In this document: positions 1 through 6,136 of the stretch, in pieces
Position numbering within the stretch: the stretch's first letter is position 1
Layout of the letters: the number at the start of each line of letters is the position of its first letter
NCBI GenBank assembly: GCA_012800665.1
Contig: JAAZIW010000033.1
Location: 1 to 15,921 of the forward strand
DNA: 15,921 bases
Direction of reading: 5' to 3'
Source: Rikenellaceae bacterium
Lineage (GTDB): Bacteria; Bacteroidota; Bacteroidia; Bacteroidales; UBA932
The notes under the pieces: generated by a model
The model's database searches: none
Told to the model about the DNA's origin: nothing
The model's input: only the letters and a program-made list of their open reading frames with translations
Translations under genes and position numbers: made by a program

Positions 1-3
1 CCC

Positions 4-990
4 CTAAGCGTAGTGCAGGGGGAGGAAGCTGAGGGCAAAGAGAGTGGCGAGAATGACTATGGCTATCAACCAGATTATGAATAGAAAGAGTCCAGGGCGC
101 CATTTTGGGTTTGGCAAATTGAAGCAGAGCTGAATGCCGCCCCAGAGAAGTCCGAATAAAGGAATCGCGCAAGCTATCAAAATCAGGATTTTAGCCCAAG
201 TGTTGCTTAAAAAGGCGATTAGTCCCGGCCAATCCTTAGCTAAATCCTGCCATATGTCTGACATATAAAACCACGTCGGTCCTGTGATGGCTCCGACTGC
301 CAGAGCAACCAGTCCGGCGACTCCAACTATTATCATCACGATGCCGATGCAATATGCGCATGCTCTTCCGAAAACACTCCAAAATTGCGATCTGCTTGCT
401 GTTTTAATGGCATCCACTCCGTTCTTGACAATCCTTTCAACCTCATCCACCCCGCCGTCATCTCCTTTAATCGCCCAACGCTCCTGTGCGGTTTTCGCTG
501 CGGGCATAGCTATTATCAGCACAAGATAAATAAGCGGTATCGTAAGCACAACGCCATTTCCGGGCCAGAAACTCATGGCAAAGAGCGCCACAAAAATCAG
601 CCTGACCAGCACTACATCTACCCCGAAATAACTTGCAAAGCCGCTGCATACCCCTGCTATAACCCCATTCTTGGCATCGCGGTAGAGCCTTTTCACGCTG
701 CTCTTTTTCTCTTTAGCTTCTTCTTTTTCCGGCTCTTCAATATCTTCGGGATAACCCATTATTTTTATAACCTCATCTATATCTTCCTTGGACACCACCC
801 TCTCGCTGCCGCATTTTTCTTGCAGCAACTCGGCTATGCGGTCTTCAATTCCGGCCACAATTTCGCTGCCGCTTTCACGCTCGAAATAGAATCGGCGGAT
901 TTCTTTTAAATATGCCTGAAGAGTTGTTTTAGCTTCAGGAGTTAGCGCAAAGGCTATTCCGCCGATGCTGAATTTTTCGATTATATTCAT
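4..990 (-). CDS. PspC-domain membrane protein, long form (328 aa)
   Basis: Predicted inner-membrane protein of the PspC (phage shock protein C) family, usually linked to envelope stress; no enzymatic role is implied. Residues about 1-85 form a small soluble module (GGIAFALTPEA, EDRIAELLQEK, VIKIMGYPEDIE) also present in the neighbouring 187-aa PspC protein and typical of Bacteroidota PspC proteins. A charged linker rich in Glu and Lys (86-99) leads to the PspC domain at about 100-165 (KRLYRDAKNGVIAGVCSGFASYFGVD) with two hydrophobic helices. About 160 further residues hold roughly three more membrane segments (near 207-236, 266-290 and 299-324), so it is longer than a plain PspC. The ATG start is one base after the padR stop, so it is the last visible gene of a three-gene operon. 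Family assignment is secure; the cellular role is inferred. Confidence 0.88.
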   Translation of the reverse strand: MNIIEKFSIGGIAFALTPEAKTTLQAYLKEIRRFYFERESGSEIVAGIEDRIAELLQEKCGSERVVSKEDIDEVIKIMGYPEDIEEPEKEEAKEKKSSVKRLYRDAKNGVIAGVCSGFASYFGVDVVLVRLIFVALFAMSFWPGNGVVLTIPLIYLVLIIAMPAAKTAQERWAIKGDDGGVDEVERIVKNGVDAIKTASRSQFWSVFGRACAYCIGIVMIIVGVAGLVALAVGAITGPTWFYMSDIWQDLAKDWPGLIAFLSNTWAKILILIACAIPLFGLLWGGIQLCFNLPNPKWRPGLFLFIIWLIAIVILATLFALSFLPLHYA

Positions 991-991
991 A

Positions 992-1324
992 TTAACGGTT
1001 TTTTATAAGCATTTCCACGGACTTTACTATCTCTGCCCAAGCGTCATCCATTTCGCTTAGAGCCTCTTTGCCTTTATCGGTAATGTAATAATATTTTCTG
1101 GGCGGACCCTGCGTGGACTCCACCCAGCGGTACGAAAGCAGCCCTTGATTCTTATCCCTTATAAGAAGAGGGTAGAGGGTGCCTTCCACCACTATCATGT
1201 CGGCCTTTTTGAGTTCTTCCAAAATTTCGGAAGGATAGGCCTCTTTGCGTGCAAGGATGCTTAAAACACAATATTCCAGCAGCCCTTTGCGCATTTGAAT
1301 GCGTATGTTGTCTTTATTTTCCAT
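992..1324 (-). CDS. PadR-family transcriptional regulator (110 aa)
   Basis: Small winged-helix repressor of the PadR family. It shows the family hallmarks in order: an N-terminal helix (MRKGLLEYCVLSILA), the recognition part ending in VEGTLYPLLIRDKNQGLL, then a wing with WVESTQGPPRKYYYITDKG, and a C-terminal helix for dimerisation (LSEMDDAWAEIVKSVEMLI). The 110-aa length fits the short PadR subfamily that lacks a large C-terminal domain. The ATG overlaps the end of the upstream PspC gene by 11 bases and its stop lies one base before the downstream PspC gene, so it is translationally embedded between two PspC genes. Autoregulation of the operon through the AGTACT palindromes upstream of the first gene is an inference. 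The inducing signal is not visible. Confidence 0.93.
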   Translation of the reverse strand: MENKDNIRIQMRKGLLEYCVLSILARKEAYPSEILEELKKADMIVVEGTLYPLLIRDKNQGLLSYRWVESTQGPPRKYYYITDKGKEALSEMDDAWAEIVKSVEMLIKNR

Positions 1325-1877
1325 AGGCCGTGAATTTAGACATGTTTTCTGCTGTGGGCGGAATGCCGCGAAGCTCGCATTTTTCTGCCGGAGTTTCTGC
1401 CGGAGGTGTTATTATCCAGAAGATGATGTAAGCGAGAAGTCCCGAACCGCCGGCAAAAAAGACGATTATGAAGATGATTCTTACAAGTACGGGGTCGATG
1501 TCGAAATACAAAGCTAAACCGGAGCATACACCGCCGAGGCTCTTGCCATCCATGTCACGGTAGAGTTTGCGGCGGGCCTGTTCTTTTGGAGGGGGACCGC
1601 TGTAATAAGTGTTTGAAGATTCCGGCTCCTCTCCGCCGTCAGGCATGCCGAGTTGGGTAATTATGCGCTCTGTCAATTCGAGAGTAATCACTTGGCCGGA
1701 GCTTAGATTGTCGGTGAAAAGTTCGGCAATGCGCTGCTCCAATTCGTCCATAACTTCTTGTTTGCCGACAGTAAGTTTGGCTTTGAAGTGACCGAGATAG
1801 GCTTCAAGACGCTTGTATGCGTCTTCTTCCATTACGAAGGGGACTCCGCCGATACCCACATTAAGTACTTTTTTCAT
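1314..1877 (-). CDS. PspC-domain membrane protein, short form (187 aa)
   Basis: First gene of the PspC-PadR-PspC operon. Residues 1-80 are the Bacteroidota-type N-terminal module (LNVGIGGVPFVMEEDAYKRL, ELEQRIAELF, IITQLGMPDG), paralogous to that of the 328-aa protein downstream. A low-complexity Pro/Ser/Glu linker (82-100) follows, then a PspC domain at about 103-160 (RKLYRDMDGKSLGGVCSGLALYFDID) with one long or two short membrane helices (132-157). A soluble tail of about 30 residues ends the protein. It probably sits in the inner membrane with the N-terminal module cytoplasmic; the PspC family is tied to envelope stress, but no pspA or pspB is seen here. The ATG lies about 60 nt downstream of a TATCTTTG promoter element. 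Confidence 0.9.
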   Translation of the reverse strand: MKKVLNVGIGGVPFVMEEDAYKRLEAYLGHFKAKLTVGKQEVMDELEQRIAELFTDNLSSGQVITLELTERIITQLGMPDGGEEPESSNTYYSGPPPKEQARRKLYRDMDGKSLGGVCSGLALYFDIDPVLVRIIFIIVFFAGGSGLLAYIIFWIITPPAETPAEKCELRGIPPTAENMSKFTAYGK

Positions 1878-1944
1878 TTTTTATATTCTTTGTTTGACTT
1901 TCGTGTTTTGTCTCGTATTCACGAGATGAAAGTTCTTTCCGATG

Positions 1945-1952
1945 CAAAGATA
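1945..1952 (-). promoter_or_regulatory. Bacteroidota -7 promoter element for the PspC-PadR-PspC operon
   Basis: Read on the minus strand, TATCTTTG matches the Bacteroidota -7 consensus TAnnTTTG. No TTTG lies at the usual 19-nt distance; the nearest (1979-1982) is 26 nt away and is embedded in the AGTACT repeat cluster, so the promoter may be weak or regulated. The predicted leader before the first ATG is about 60 nt. Confidence 0.6.
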
Positions 1953-1964
1953 TATAAAAAATTC

Positions 1965-2007
1965 AGTACTTGGTACTACAAAGTACTAAAAATTTATTGT
2001 AAGTACT
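1965..2007. promoter_or_regulatory. Cluster of AGTACT palindromes, candidate PadR operator
   Basis: AGTACT occurs at 1965-1970, 1982-1987 and 2002-2007, with a near copy GGTACT at 1972-1977. The segment 1965-1987 is a perfect inverted repeat with 7-bp arms (AGTACTT / AAGTACT) around a 9-nt centre. It lies just upstream of the operon's -7 element, where RNA polymerase would contact the -33 region, and overlaps the stop codon of the upstream gene. Repression by the operon's own PadR protein is inferred from position and symmetry only. A further AGTACT lies inside the first PspC gene at 1864-1869. Confidence 0.45.
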
Positions 2008-3071
2008 TCCCATTTGCCGCCTTTATCGGGGCCGATGCGGCGCAGACTGCCGTTTTCTTTAAGAATTCTAAGGTTTTTTTCTACTCCTTTAGGGCTGATG
2101 CCTATCCGCTCAGCGAGGTCTCGCGCACTCATATAAGGATGATCCCTTAGCAGAGCAAGTATGAGTTCGCGGCTGGAGGGCTTGGCGATTTTCGGACTTA
2201 CGGCAGCGCTTTTGCCAGTCAAAGTAGTTTTCGGACTATTCGAAGCGACTTTTTGCCTTTTGTCAATAGAAGTGGTTTTCGGACTTGCCTTGGCGAAACC
2301 GCTTGAAGCGCTTGTCGTATTTGATTCGGCCGAGTTGGACGGTGAAACTGTTGTGGCTGTGTCGGCGAATTTGCTGGCCGAAGAAACTGTTGTGGCTGCG
2401 CTAACCGAAGGAAGTATAGGAGCAGCTTTGGTTAAGGAGGCCGTTGGCGCTTCGCCATCCTGTTTTTGCACAAGGCTTTCCGGCTCCGGAGCATCGAAAC
2501 GATGCTCCATCATATAGCTTACAAAAATTTCGCTTATCTCTTCTCTTGTGGCAACTTTTAGAAGGCGTTTGTATTCGGCTCTCTGCGAGGGCCTTATGAT
2601 TGTGGGCTCCAAGCGGCATTCGTATTGGAGATAATTCATCAGTAGTCTTCCGATAAAATCATTACCATAGGCCCACGGGCGGGATAACGAAATCAGATAG
2701 TGAATTTCGAAAGATGTACGGTACATTTCTTCCGCCCTATGTTCGTGGATGTGCAGACGCTGCGTGTTGGCAAGGTCACATACTTTTTGGACAATCCTTT
2801 CTTCTTTAATCTCCAAGCCTGAGGCAGGGGAATGGCGTAAAGCCACATCTGCAATGCTTTTAATTCGGAATACACTCCAAAATTCGCGGGCCTGCGCAAA
2901 AGACCAGCATTTTTTATAGCCATTAAGCAAATCGAGGCAGAGCAGTTGTTCATCTATTGTTTTGCCTGCGGAACTTATGCCCTCATTGAGCAGCAGAGCA
3001 TATTCCGCGGTATTCAGGGTGCAGCCCTCCAAAGATGCGGAAGCCTGTATTATTTCGTTTATTTTCTCCAT
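1986..3071 (-). CDS. Degenerate Fic-fold protein with C-terminal winged helix (361 aa)
   Basis: Resembles the Bacteroidota Fic family (AMP-transferase fold) with a winged-helix C-terminus. The inhibitory helix motif (S/T)xxxE(G/N) is kept as S11-ASL-E15-G16, followed by a typical LLLNEGISSAGKTIDE stretch. The active-site loop, normally HPFx(D/E)GNGRxxR, reads RPWAYGNDFIGR at 131-142: the catalytic His is Arg, the Asp/Glu is Tyr, and the second Gly and Arg are Asp and Phe. Flanking family residues remain (FEIHYL before, RLLMNYLQY after), so alignment is not in doubt. The target-binding flap region before it appears shortened. Residues about 195-296 are a Ser/Thr/Ala/Lys-rich linker with internal repeats; about 299-361 form a winged helix (SARDLAERIGISPKGVEKNLRIL). 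AMP transfer is probably lost; a DNA-binding regulatory role is inferred. The ATG at 3071 is chosen because the promoter -7 element lies within the longer TTG-initiated reading (to 3113). Confidence 0.8.
   Translation of the reverse strand: MEKINEIIQASASLEGCTLNTAEYALLLNEGISSAGKTIDEQLLCLDLLNGYKKCWSFAQAREFWSVFRIKSIADVALRHSPASGLEIKEERIVQKVCDLANTQRLHIHEHRAEEMYRTSFEIHYLISLSRPWAYGNDFIGRLLMNYLQYECRLEPTIIRPSQRAEYKRLLKVATREEISEIFVSYMMEHRFDAPEPESLVQKQDGEAPTASLTKAAPILPSVSAATTVSSASKFADTATTVSPSNSAESNTTSASSGFAKASPKTTSIDKRQKVASNSPKTTLTGKSAAVSPKIAKPSSRELILALLRDHPYMSARDLAERIGISPKGVEKNLRILKENGSLRRIGPDKGGKWEVLTINF
2189..2398. repeat. Short in-frame repeats in the linker of the Fic-like gene
   Basis: Within the linker-coding stretch, TTTTCGGACT occurs three times (2189-2198, 2228-2237, 2276-2285; spacings 39 and 48 bp), encoding SPK followed by T or I on the minus strand. 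GAAACTGTTGTGGCTG occurs twice, at 2344-2359 and 2383-2398, again 39 bp apart, encoding ATTVS. The 13-codon period suggests local tandem duplication of a disordered spacer. No boundary inverted repeats or mobile-element signs are seen. Confidence 0.7.
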
Positions 3072-3083
3072 ACTGTTCGCCTG

Positions 3084-3114
3084 CAAAGATAAAATTTTCT
3101 CCCTACTTATCAAA
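3084..3114 (-). promoter_or_regulatory. Promoter of the Fic-like gene
   Basis: On the minus strand a -33 TTTG (3111-3114), an exact 19-nt spacer, and a -7 TATCTTTG (3084-3091) form a perfect Bacteroidota promoter. Only 12 nt separate the -7 element from the ATG at 3071, so the transcript should start about 5-7 nt before the start codon. This rules out translation from the upstream in-frame TTG. Confidence 0.82.
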
Positions 3115-3187
3115 TTTTTAACAGACGACTAAACAATCTGTCAAAAAACAACAAAATCTGACACTTTGGATTTACCGGATTTTTCGA

Positions 3188-3218
3188 TTTGCAATAGAGT
3201 TAAAAATGACTATATTTG
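3188..3218 (+). promoter_or_regulatory. Promoter of fprA, predicted leaderless
   Basis: A -33 TTTG at 3188-3191, an exact 19-nt spacer and a -7 TATATTTG at 3211-3218 match the Bacteroidota consensus. The fprA ATG starts 6 nt after the -7 element, at the expected transcription start itself, so the mRNA should have no or almost no leader. Confidence 0.82.
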
Positions 3219-3224
3219 AACCCT

Positions 3225-4421
3225 ATGGCAAAGCAAATCACCAAAAACATAAAATGGGTAGGCAAGGTGGATTGGGAGCTCACCACTTTTCATGGCAATG
3301 AGCTCAGCACGGGACATGGTTCAAGTTATAACGCCTACCTTATAAGAGGACCTAAAAAGACGGTTCTAATCGATACAGTATGGGGTCCTTACGACCGCGA
3401 ATTTGTATGTCGTCTAAAACAAGAGATTCCTTTGGACCAGATAGATGCTGTGGTGATGCAACATAGCGAATCTGACCATTCCGGTGCTCTTGTGGAACTG
3501 ATGCGTCTTATTCCGGACACCCCGATCTATTGCACAGCCAAAGGAGAAGCGATATTAAGAGGCCACTATCATAAAGATTGGAATTATATAAATGTAAAAA
3601 CGGGAGATATTTTAGAGCTCGGCGCAGGAGAGAGCCTGACTTTCATCGAGGCGCCCATGCTTCACTGGCCGGACACCATGTTCAGTTATTATAACGGCGA
3701 GGGCGGGGTGCTCTTCAGCAACGATGCCTTCGGTCAGCATTATGCCTCCGAAAATCTTTTCAACGATGAGGTGCCGTCGGCTGAAATGATGTACGAGGCC
3801 GAAAAATACTACGCCAACATTCTCAATGCCTTCAGTCCCATGGTAATGCGCAAGGTAAAGGAAGTAGTGGCCATGAATCTGCCGCTGAGCATGATTTGCC
3901 CGAGCCACGGCGTTATCTGGCGCAAAAACCCTTCGCAGATTGTGGAGCAATACTTAAAATGGGCTGATGCCTATCAGGAGGATCAGATTACCATTGCCTA
4001 CGACTCTATGTGGAACAGCACCCGTCTTATGGCAGAGGCGATTGCGCGAGGCATAAAGGCAGCATCTCCCCTTACGGTGGTAAAACTGTTCAATGCTGCT
4101 AAAGAAGACAAGAATGACATCCTTACCGAGATGTTTCACTCTAAAGCAATCCTTGTGGGCTCTCCTACAATCAATTCCGCTTGCTCCTTTGCTATTGCCG
4201 GCTTGTTGGAGATGATAAAAGGAATGAAATTCAAAAACAAAAAGGCTGCCGCATTCGGCTCCTACGGCTGGAGCGGTGAGAGCAATAAAATAATCAGCAA
4301 CGGGCTCTCCGAAGGCGGCCTGGATGTCGTAGATGAAGGTCTCCGCATGCTTTGGGTTCCTGACAAAAAAGCTCTTGAGACCTGCGAAGAATACGGCAAG
4401 GATTTTGCCGAAAAACTATAA
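3225..4421 (+). CDS. fprA: FprA-type flavo-diiron protein (A-type flavoprotein, 398 aa)
   Basis: Cytoplasmic flavo-diiron protein that reduces O2 to water and/or NO to N2O with electrons from rubredoxin, protecting anaerobes from oxygen. The N-terminal metallo-beta-lactamase-like domain (about 1-250) carries the diiron ligands H80-x-E82-x-D84-H85, H147, D167 and H228. The C-terminal flavodoxin domain (about 254-398) opens with the FMN phosphate loop ITIAYDSMWNSTRLMAE and holds VGSPTINSACSF and FGSYGWSGES. No rubredoxin domain is fused at the end, but a free rubredoxin gene follows 19 nt downstream, its likely electron donor. The ATG at 3225 is preferred to an in-frame TTG at 3216, because that codon overlaps the promoter -7 element. 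O2 versus NO preference cannot be read from the sequence. Confidence 0.95.
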   Translation: MAKQITKNIKWVGKVDWELTTFHGNELSTGHGSSYNAYLIRGPKKTVLIDTVWGPYDREFVCRLKQEIPLDQIDAVVMQHSESDHSGALVELMRLIPDTPIYCTAKGEAILRGHYHKDWNYINVKTGDILELGAGESLTFIEAPMLHWPDTMFSYYNGEGGVLFSNDAFGQHYASENLFNDEVPSAEMMYEAEKYYANILNAFSPMVMRKVKEVVAMNLPLSMICPSHGVIWRKNPSQIVEQYLKWADAYQEDQITIAYDSMWNSTRLMAEAIARGIKAASPLTVVKLFNAAKEDKNDILTEMFHSKAILVGSPTINSACSFAIAGLLEMIKGMKFKNKKAAAFGSYGWSGESNKIISNGLSEGGLDVVDEGLRMLWVPDKKALETCEEYGKDFAEKL

Positions 4422-4440
4422 TCCATTAAATCAGATAAAA

Positions 4441-4602
4441 ATGAAAAAGTATGTATGCAACATCTGCGGGTACGAATACGACCCGGCGGTAGGAGATCCG
4501 GATGGCGGAATAGATCCGGGAACAAGCTTCGAAGACCTCCCCGATGATTGGGCTTGCCCGATATGCGGCGTTGGTAAAGAAGATTTTTCGCCCGTAGAGT
4601 AG
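4441..4602 (+). CDS. Rubredoxin (53 aa)
   Basis: Small one-iron electron carrier. Two CxxC-type loops hold the Fe(Cys)4 site: C6-NI-C9-GYEYD and C39-PI-C42-GVGKEDF, with the family signature DPDGGIDPGT and LPDDWACP between them. The 53-aa length is typical. The in-frame reading extends further upstream into fprA, but the ATG at 4441 gives the canonical MKKYVCNICG start, so the extension is discarded. It lies 19 nt after fprA on the same strand with no promoter between, so the two are cotranscribed; it most likely delivers electrons to the flavo-diiron protein. Confidence 0.96.
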   Translation: MKKYVCNICGYEYDPAVGDPDGGIDPGTSFEDLPDDWACPICGVGKEDFSPVE

Positions 4603-4614
4603 ACGCCGAATAAA

Positions 4615-4633
4615 CCTTCGAGCCAAGCGAAGG
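4615..4633. terminator. Weak hairpin between convergent transcripts
   Basis: CCTTCG and CGAAGG form a perfect 6-bp stem with a 7-nt loop between the rubredoxin gene and the convergent manC gene. On the minus strand it is followed by TTTATT, on the plus strand by no U-run. It may help end the minus-strand operon, but it is a poor intrinsic terminator. Confidence 0.35.
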
Positions 4634-4680
4634 ATCGAATTATGTCAGGCCGGCATTGCCAAAAGCGCAACTGTCCAGCT

Positions 4681-5772
4681 TTATTTGTATTCTTCGTATC
4701 CGGGAGATTTAAGATAGGAAAGGGTGTCTTTAAGCAGTTGCTCTTCGCGAGGGCAAATCAAAAGCGCATCCTCAGTATCCACCACCATATAATTTTCGAG
4801 TCCGCGCACCACAAGCAATTTTTCGGGATTTGCTCCATAAATGATGCTGTTGGTGTTATCCTCTAATATGGATTTTCCGAACACGAGGGACATATTGCCT
4901 TTTTCGTCTTTGTCGGGATAGTTTTCGTAGAAAGCGTTCCAATTGCCTACATCACTCCAGCCGAAATTGGAAGGCAGCACATAGAGATTGTTGCTCTTTT
5001 CCAACACGGCATAGTCGATGGAAATATTTGGGCTGTCAGTATACACATGCGCCACTAAACGGTTTGCGCACACTGTTCCGAGTTCTTTTTGCCAACTTTT
5101 CCATAGGCGGGTGATTTCCGGGCAGCATTTATTCATCTCTTCGAGTATGGCTTTCGCTTTCCAAATGAAGATGCCCGAGTTCCATAAAAATTCGCCGCTT
5201 TCCACAAAGACTTTTGCGAGTTCGGAAGATGGCTTTTCGGTGAATGTCTTTGCCTTTACCGGTTTGCCTTGTTTGTAAGGGCCGGCCACTTGCACATAGC
5301 CGAAGTTGGTGTTTGGGCTGGTGGGCACTAAGCCAAGCGTAAGCAGAGCATTATTGGAAGAGGCGTAGTCGAGGCCCTTGCGTATTGTTTGAGCGAAAAG
5401 TTCAAGGTCGCTTATCTCTTGGTCGCAGGGAGTTATTACCATAACGGCATCAGGATCCTTGTCAATAAGGGTGTGAGCCACAAAAGCTATGGTTGGACCT
5501 GTGTTTTTACCGTAAGGTTCCAAAATCAGACGGTCTTCGGAAATTTCAGGCAGCTGTTCTAAGATTAGTTTCTTGTATTTGCTTTGCGAAGAAATATAGA
5601 TGTGCTCTTCGTCGAATATGCCGAGCATCCTCCGGTAGCTTTTTTGGAGAAAAGAGGATTTACTGAAGTTGCCCGTATTGAATTGTTTTGGACGATCTTC
5701 GCGGCTGAGAGGCCAGAAGTGGTCGCCGGAGCCGCCGGCAAGAATTACGCAATATTCTTTAGATTCAGACAT
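4681..5772 (-). CDS. manC: Mannose-1-phosphate guanylyltransferase, divergent (363 aa)
   Basis: Sugar-nucleotide transferase of the GDP-mannose pyrophosphorylase family (GTP + mannose-1-phosphate to GDP-mannose), supplying mannose/fucose-type precursors for glycans. Conserved blocks are WPLSREDRPKQF (20-31), FTEKP (177-181), WNSGIF (197-202), SIDYAVLEK (251-259) and FGWSDVGNW (270-278). Two nucleotide-binding sites differ from the family. The signature usually GGxGxRxWP reads GGSGDHFWP (13-21), with His18 in place of the conserved Arg. The usual DH pair after the central strand is D117-Q118 in TPCDQEI, and EPxxRNTAP reads EPYGKNTGP (85-93). The length matches the monofunctional enzyme without an isomerase domain. 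It overlaps yraN by 8 nt and is last in its operon. Changed nucleotide preference or reduced activity is possible. Confidence 0.82.
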   Translation of the reverse strand: MSESKEYCVILAGGSGDHFWPLSREDRPKQFNTGNFSKSSFLQKSYRRMLGIFDEEHIYISSQSKYKKLILEQLPEISEDRLILEPYGKNTGPTIAFVAHTLIDKDPDAVMVITPCDQEISDLELFAQTIRKGLDYASSNNALLTLGLVPTSPNTNFGYVQVAGPYKQGKPVKAKTFTEKPSSELAKVFVESGEFLWNSGIFIWKAKAILEEMNKCCPEITRLWKSWQKELGTVCANRLVAHVYTDSPNISIDYAVLEKSNNLYVLPSNFGWSDVGNWNAFYENYPDKDEKGNMSLVFGKSILEDNTNSIIYGANPEKLLVVRGLENYMVVDTEDALLICPREEQLLKDTLSYLKSPGYEEYK

Positions 5773-6136
5773 AAATCGGTATAAATGCTTGTGGATAATA
5801 GTTTATAGTGGTGTCAGTCTTATCAAAGATGACAGTAATTATGTCAAAAAAAACTTCTTGTTTAGGCAGGCCCTTTTGGGTGTGCAGCCATTTTAGTGCG
5901 GCTGCTTGCAGGTGCTGCTGTTTTCTGTAGCCTACATTCACAACCGGATCTGCCGCAACAGGGGCTCTGCGACTTTTGACCTCTACAAAATGAATGCCTT
6001 TCTCATCACTTGTAACAATGTCTATCTCCACCCTTCCTCCCCGCCAGTTCCTGCACAATATATTATGCCCCTCCTTTTGCAGCCAATCCGCTGCAGCATC
6101 CTCTCCAAGTTTTCCAATAGTCTTATTATTACTCAT
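5765..6136 (-). CDS. yraN: YraN / UPF0102 family nuclease-fold protein (123 aa)
   Basis: Member of UPF0102 (YraN), small proteins with a restriction-endonuclease-like fold whose cellular role is not settled. Visible family residues are GKLGEDAAADWL (8-19), the core RNWRGGRVEIDIV (29-41, with E37 and D39), and FVEVKSRR (50-57, with E52 and K54), the E/D-D-ExK layout of this nuclease fold. The length is normal. The start overlaps the mutS2 stop as ATGA, and its own stop overlaps the manC start by 8 nt, so it is translationally coupled on both sides. The location after mutS2 suggests, without proving, a link to DNA processing. Confidence 0.92.
   Translation of the reverse strand: MSNNKTIGKLGEDAAADWLQKEGHNILCRNWRGGRVEIDIVTSDEKGIHFVEVKSRRAPVAADPVVNVGYRKQQHLQAAALKWLHTQKGLPKQEVFFDIITVIFDKTDTTINYYPQAFIPIYV

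Noticed and set aside
385..909. Long plus-strand reading (174 codons) opposite the PspC gene
   Set aside because: It is antisense to a clear PspC protein, has low-complexity Phe/His-rich content and no family resemblance; a shadow frame.
2189..2398. Repeats considered as a CRISPR-like or mobile-element signature
   Set aside because: The units are short, in frame, and explained by a repetitive protein linker; no regular spacers or flanking inverted repeats.
1986..3071. Fic-like gene as a toxin of a toxin-antitoxin pair
   Set aside because: The catalytic motif is lost and no separate antitoxin gene is adjacent; the inhibitory motif is in the same chain.
3072..3113. Extended N-terminus of the Fic-like protein from a TTG at 3113
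   Set aside because: The extension would be encoded by the promoter -7 and spacer sequence; transcription should start near 3078, so ATG at 3071 is the start.
4333..4440. Longer in-frame reading upstream of rubredoxin
   Set aside because: It overlaps the 3' end of fprA and adds residues absent from rubredoxins; the ATG at 4441 gives the canonical protein.
4603..4680. Possible strong bidirectional terminator between rubredoxin and manC
   Set aside because: Only a 6-bp stem with a weak T-rich flank on one side; listed as a low-confidence hairpin instead.
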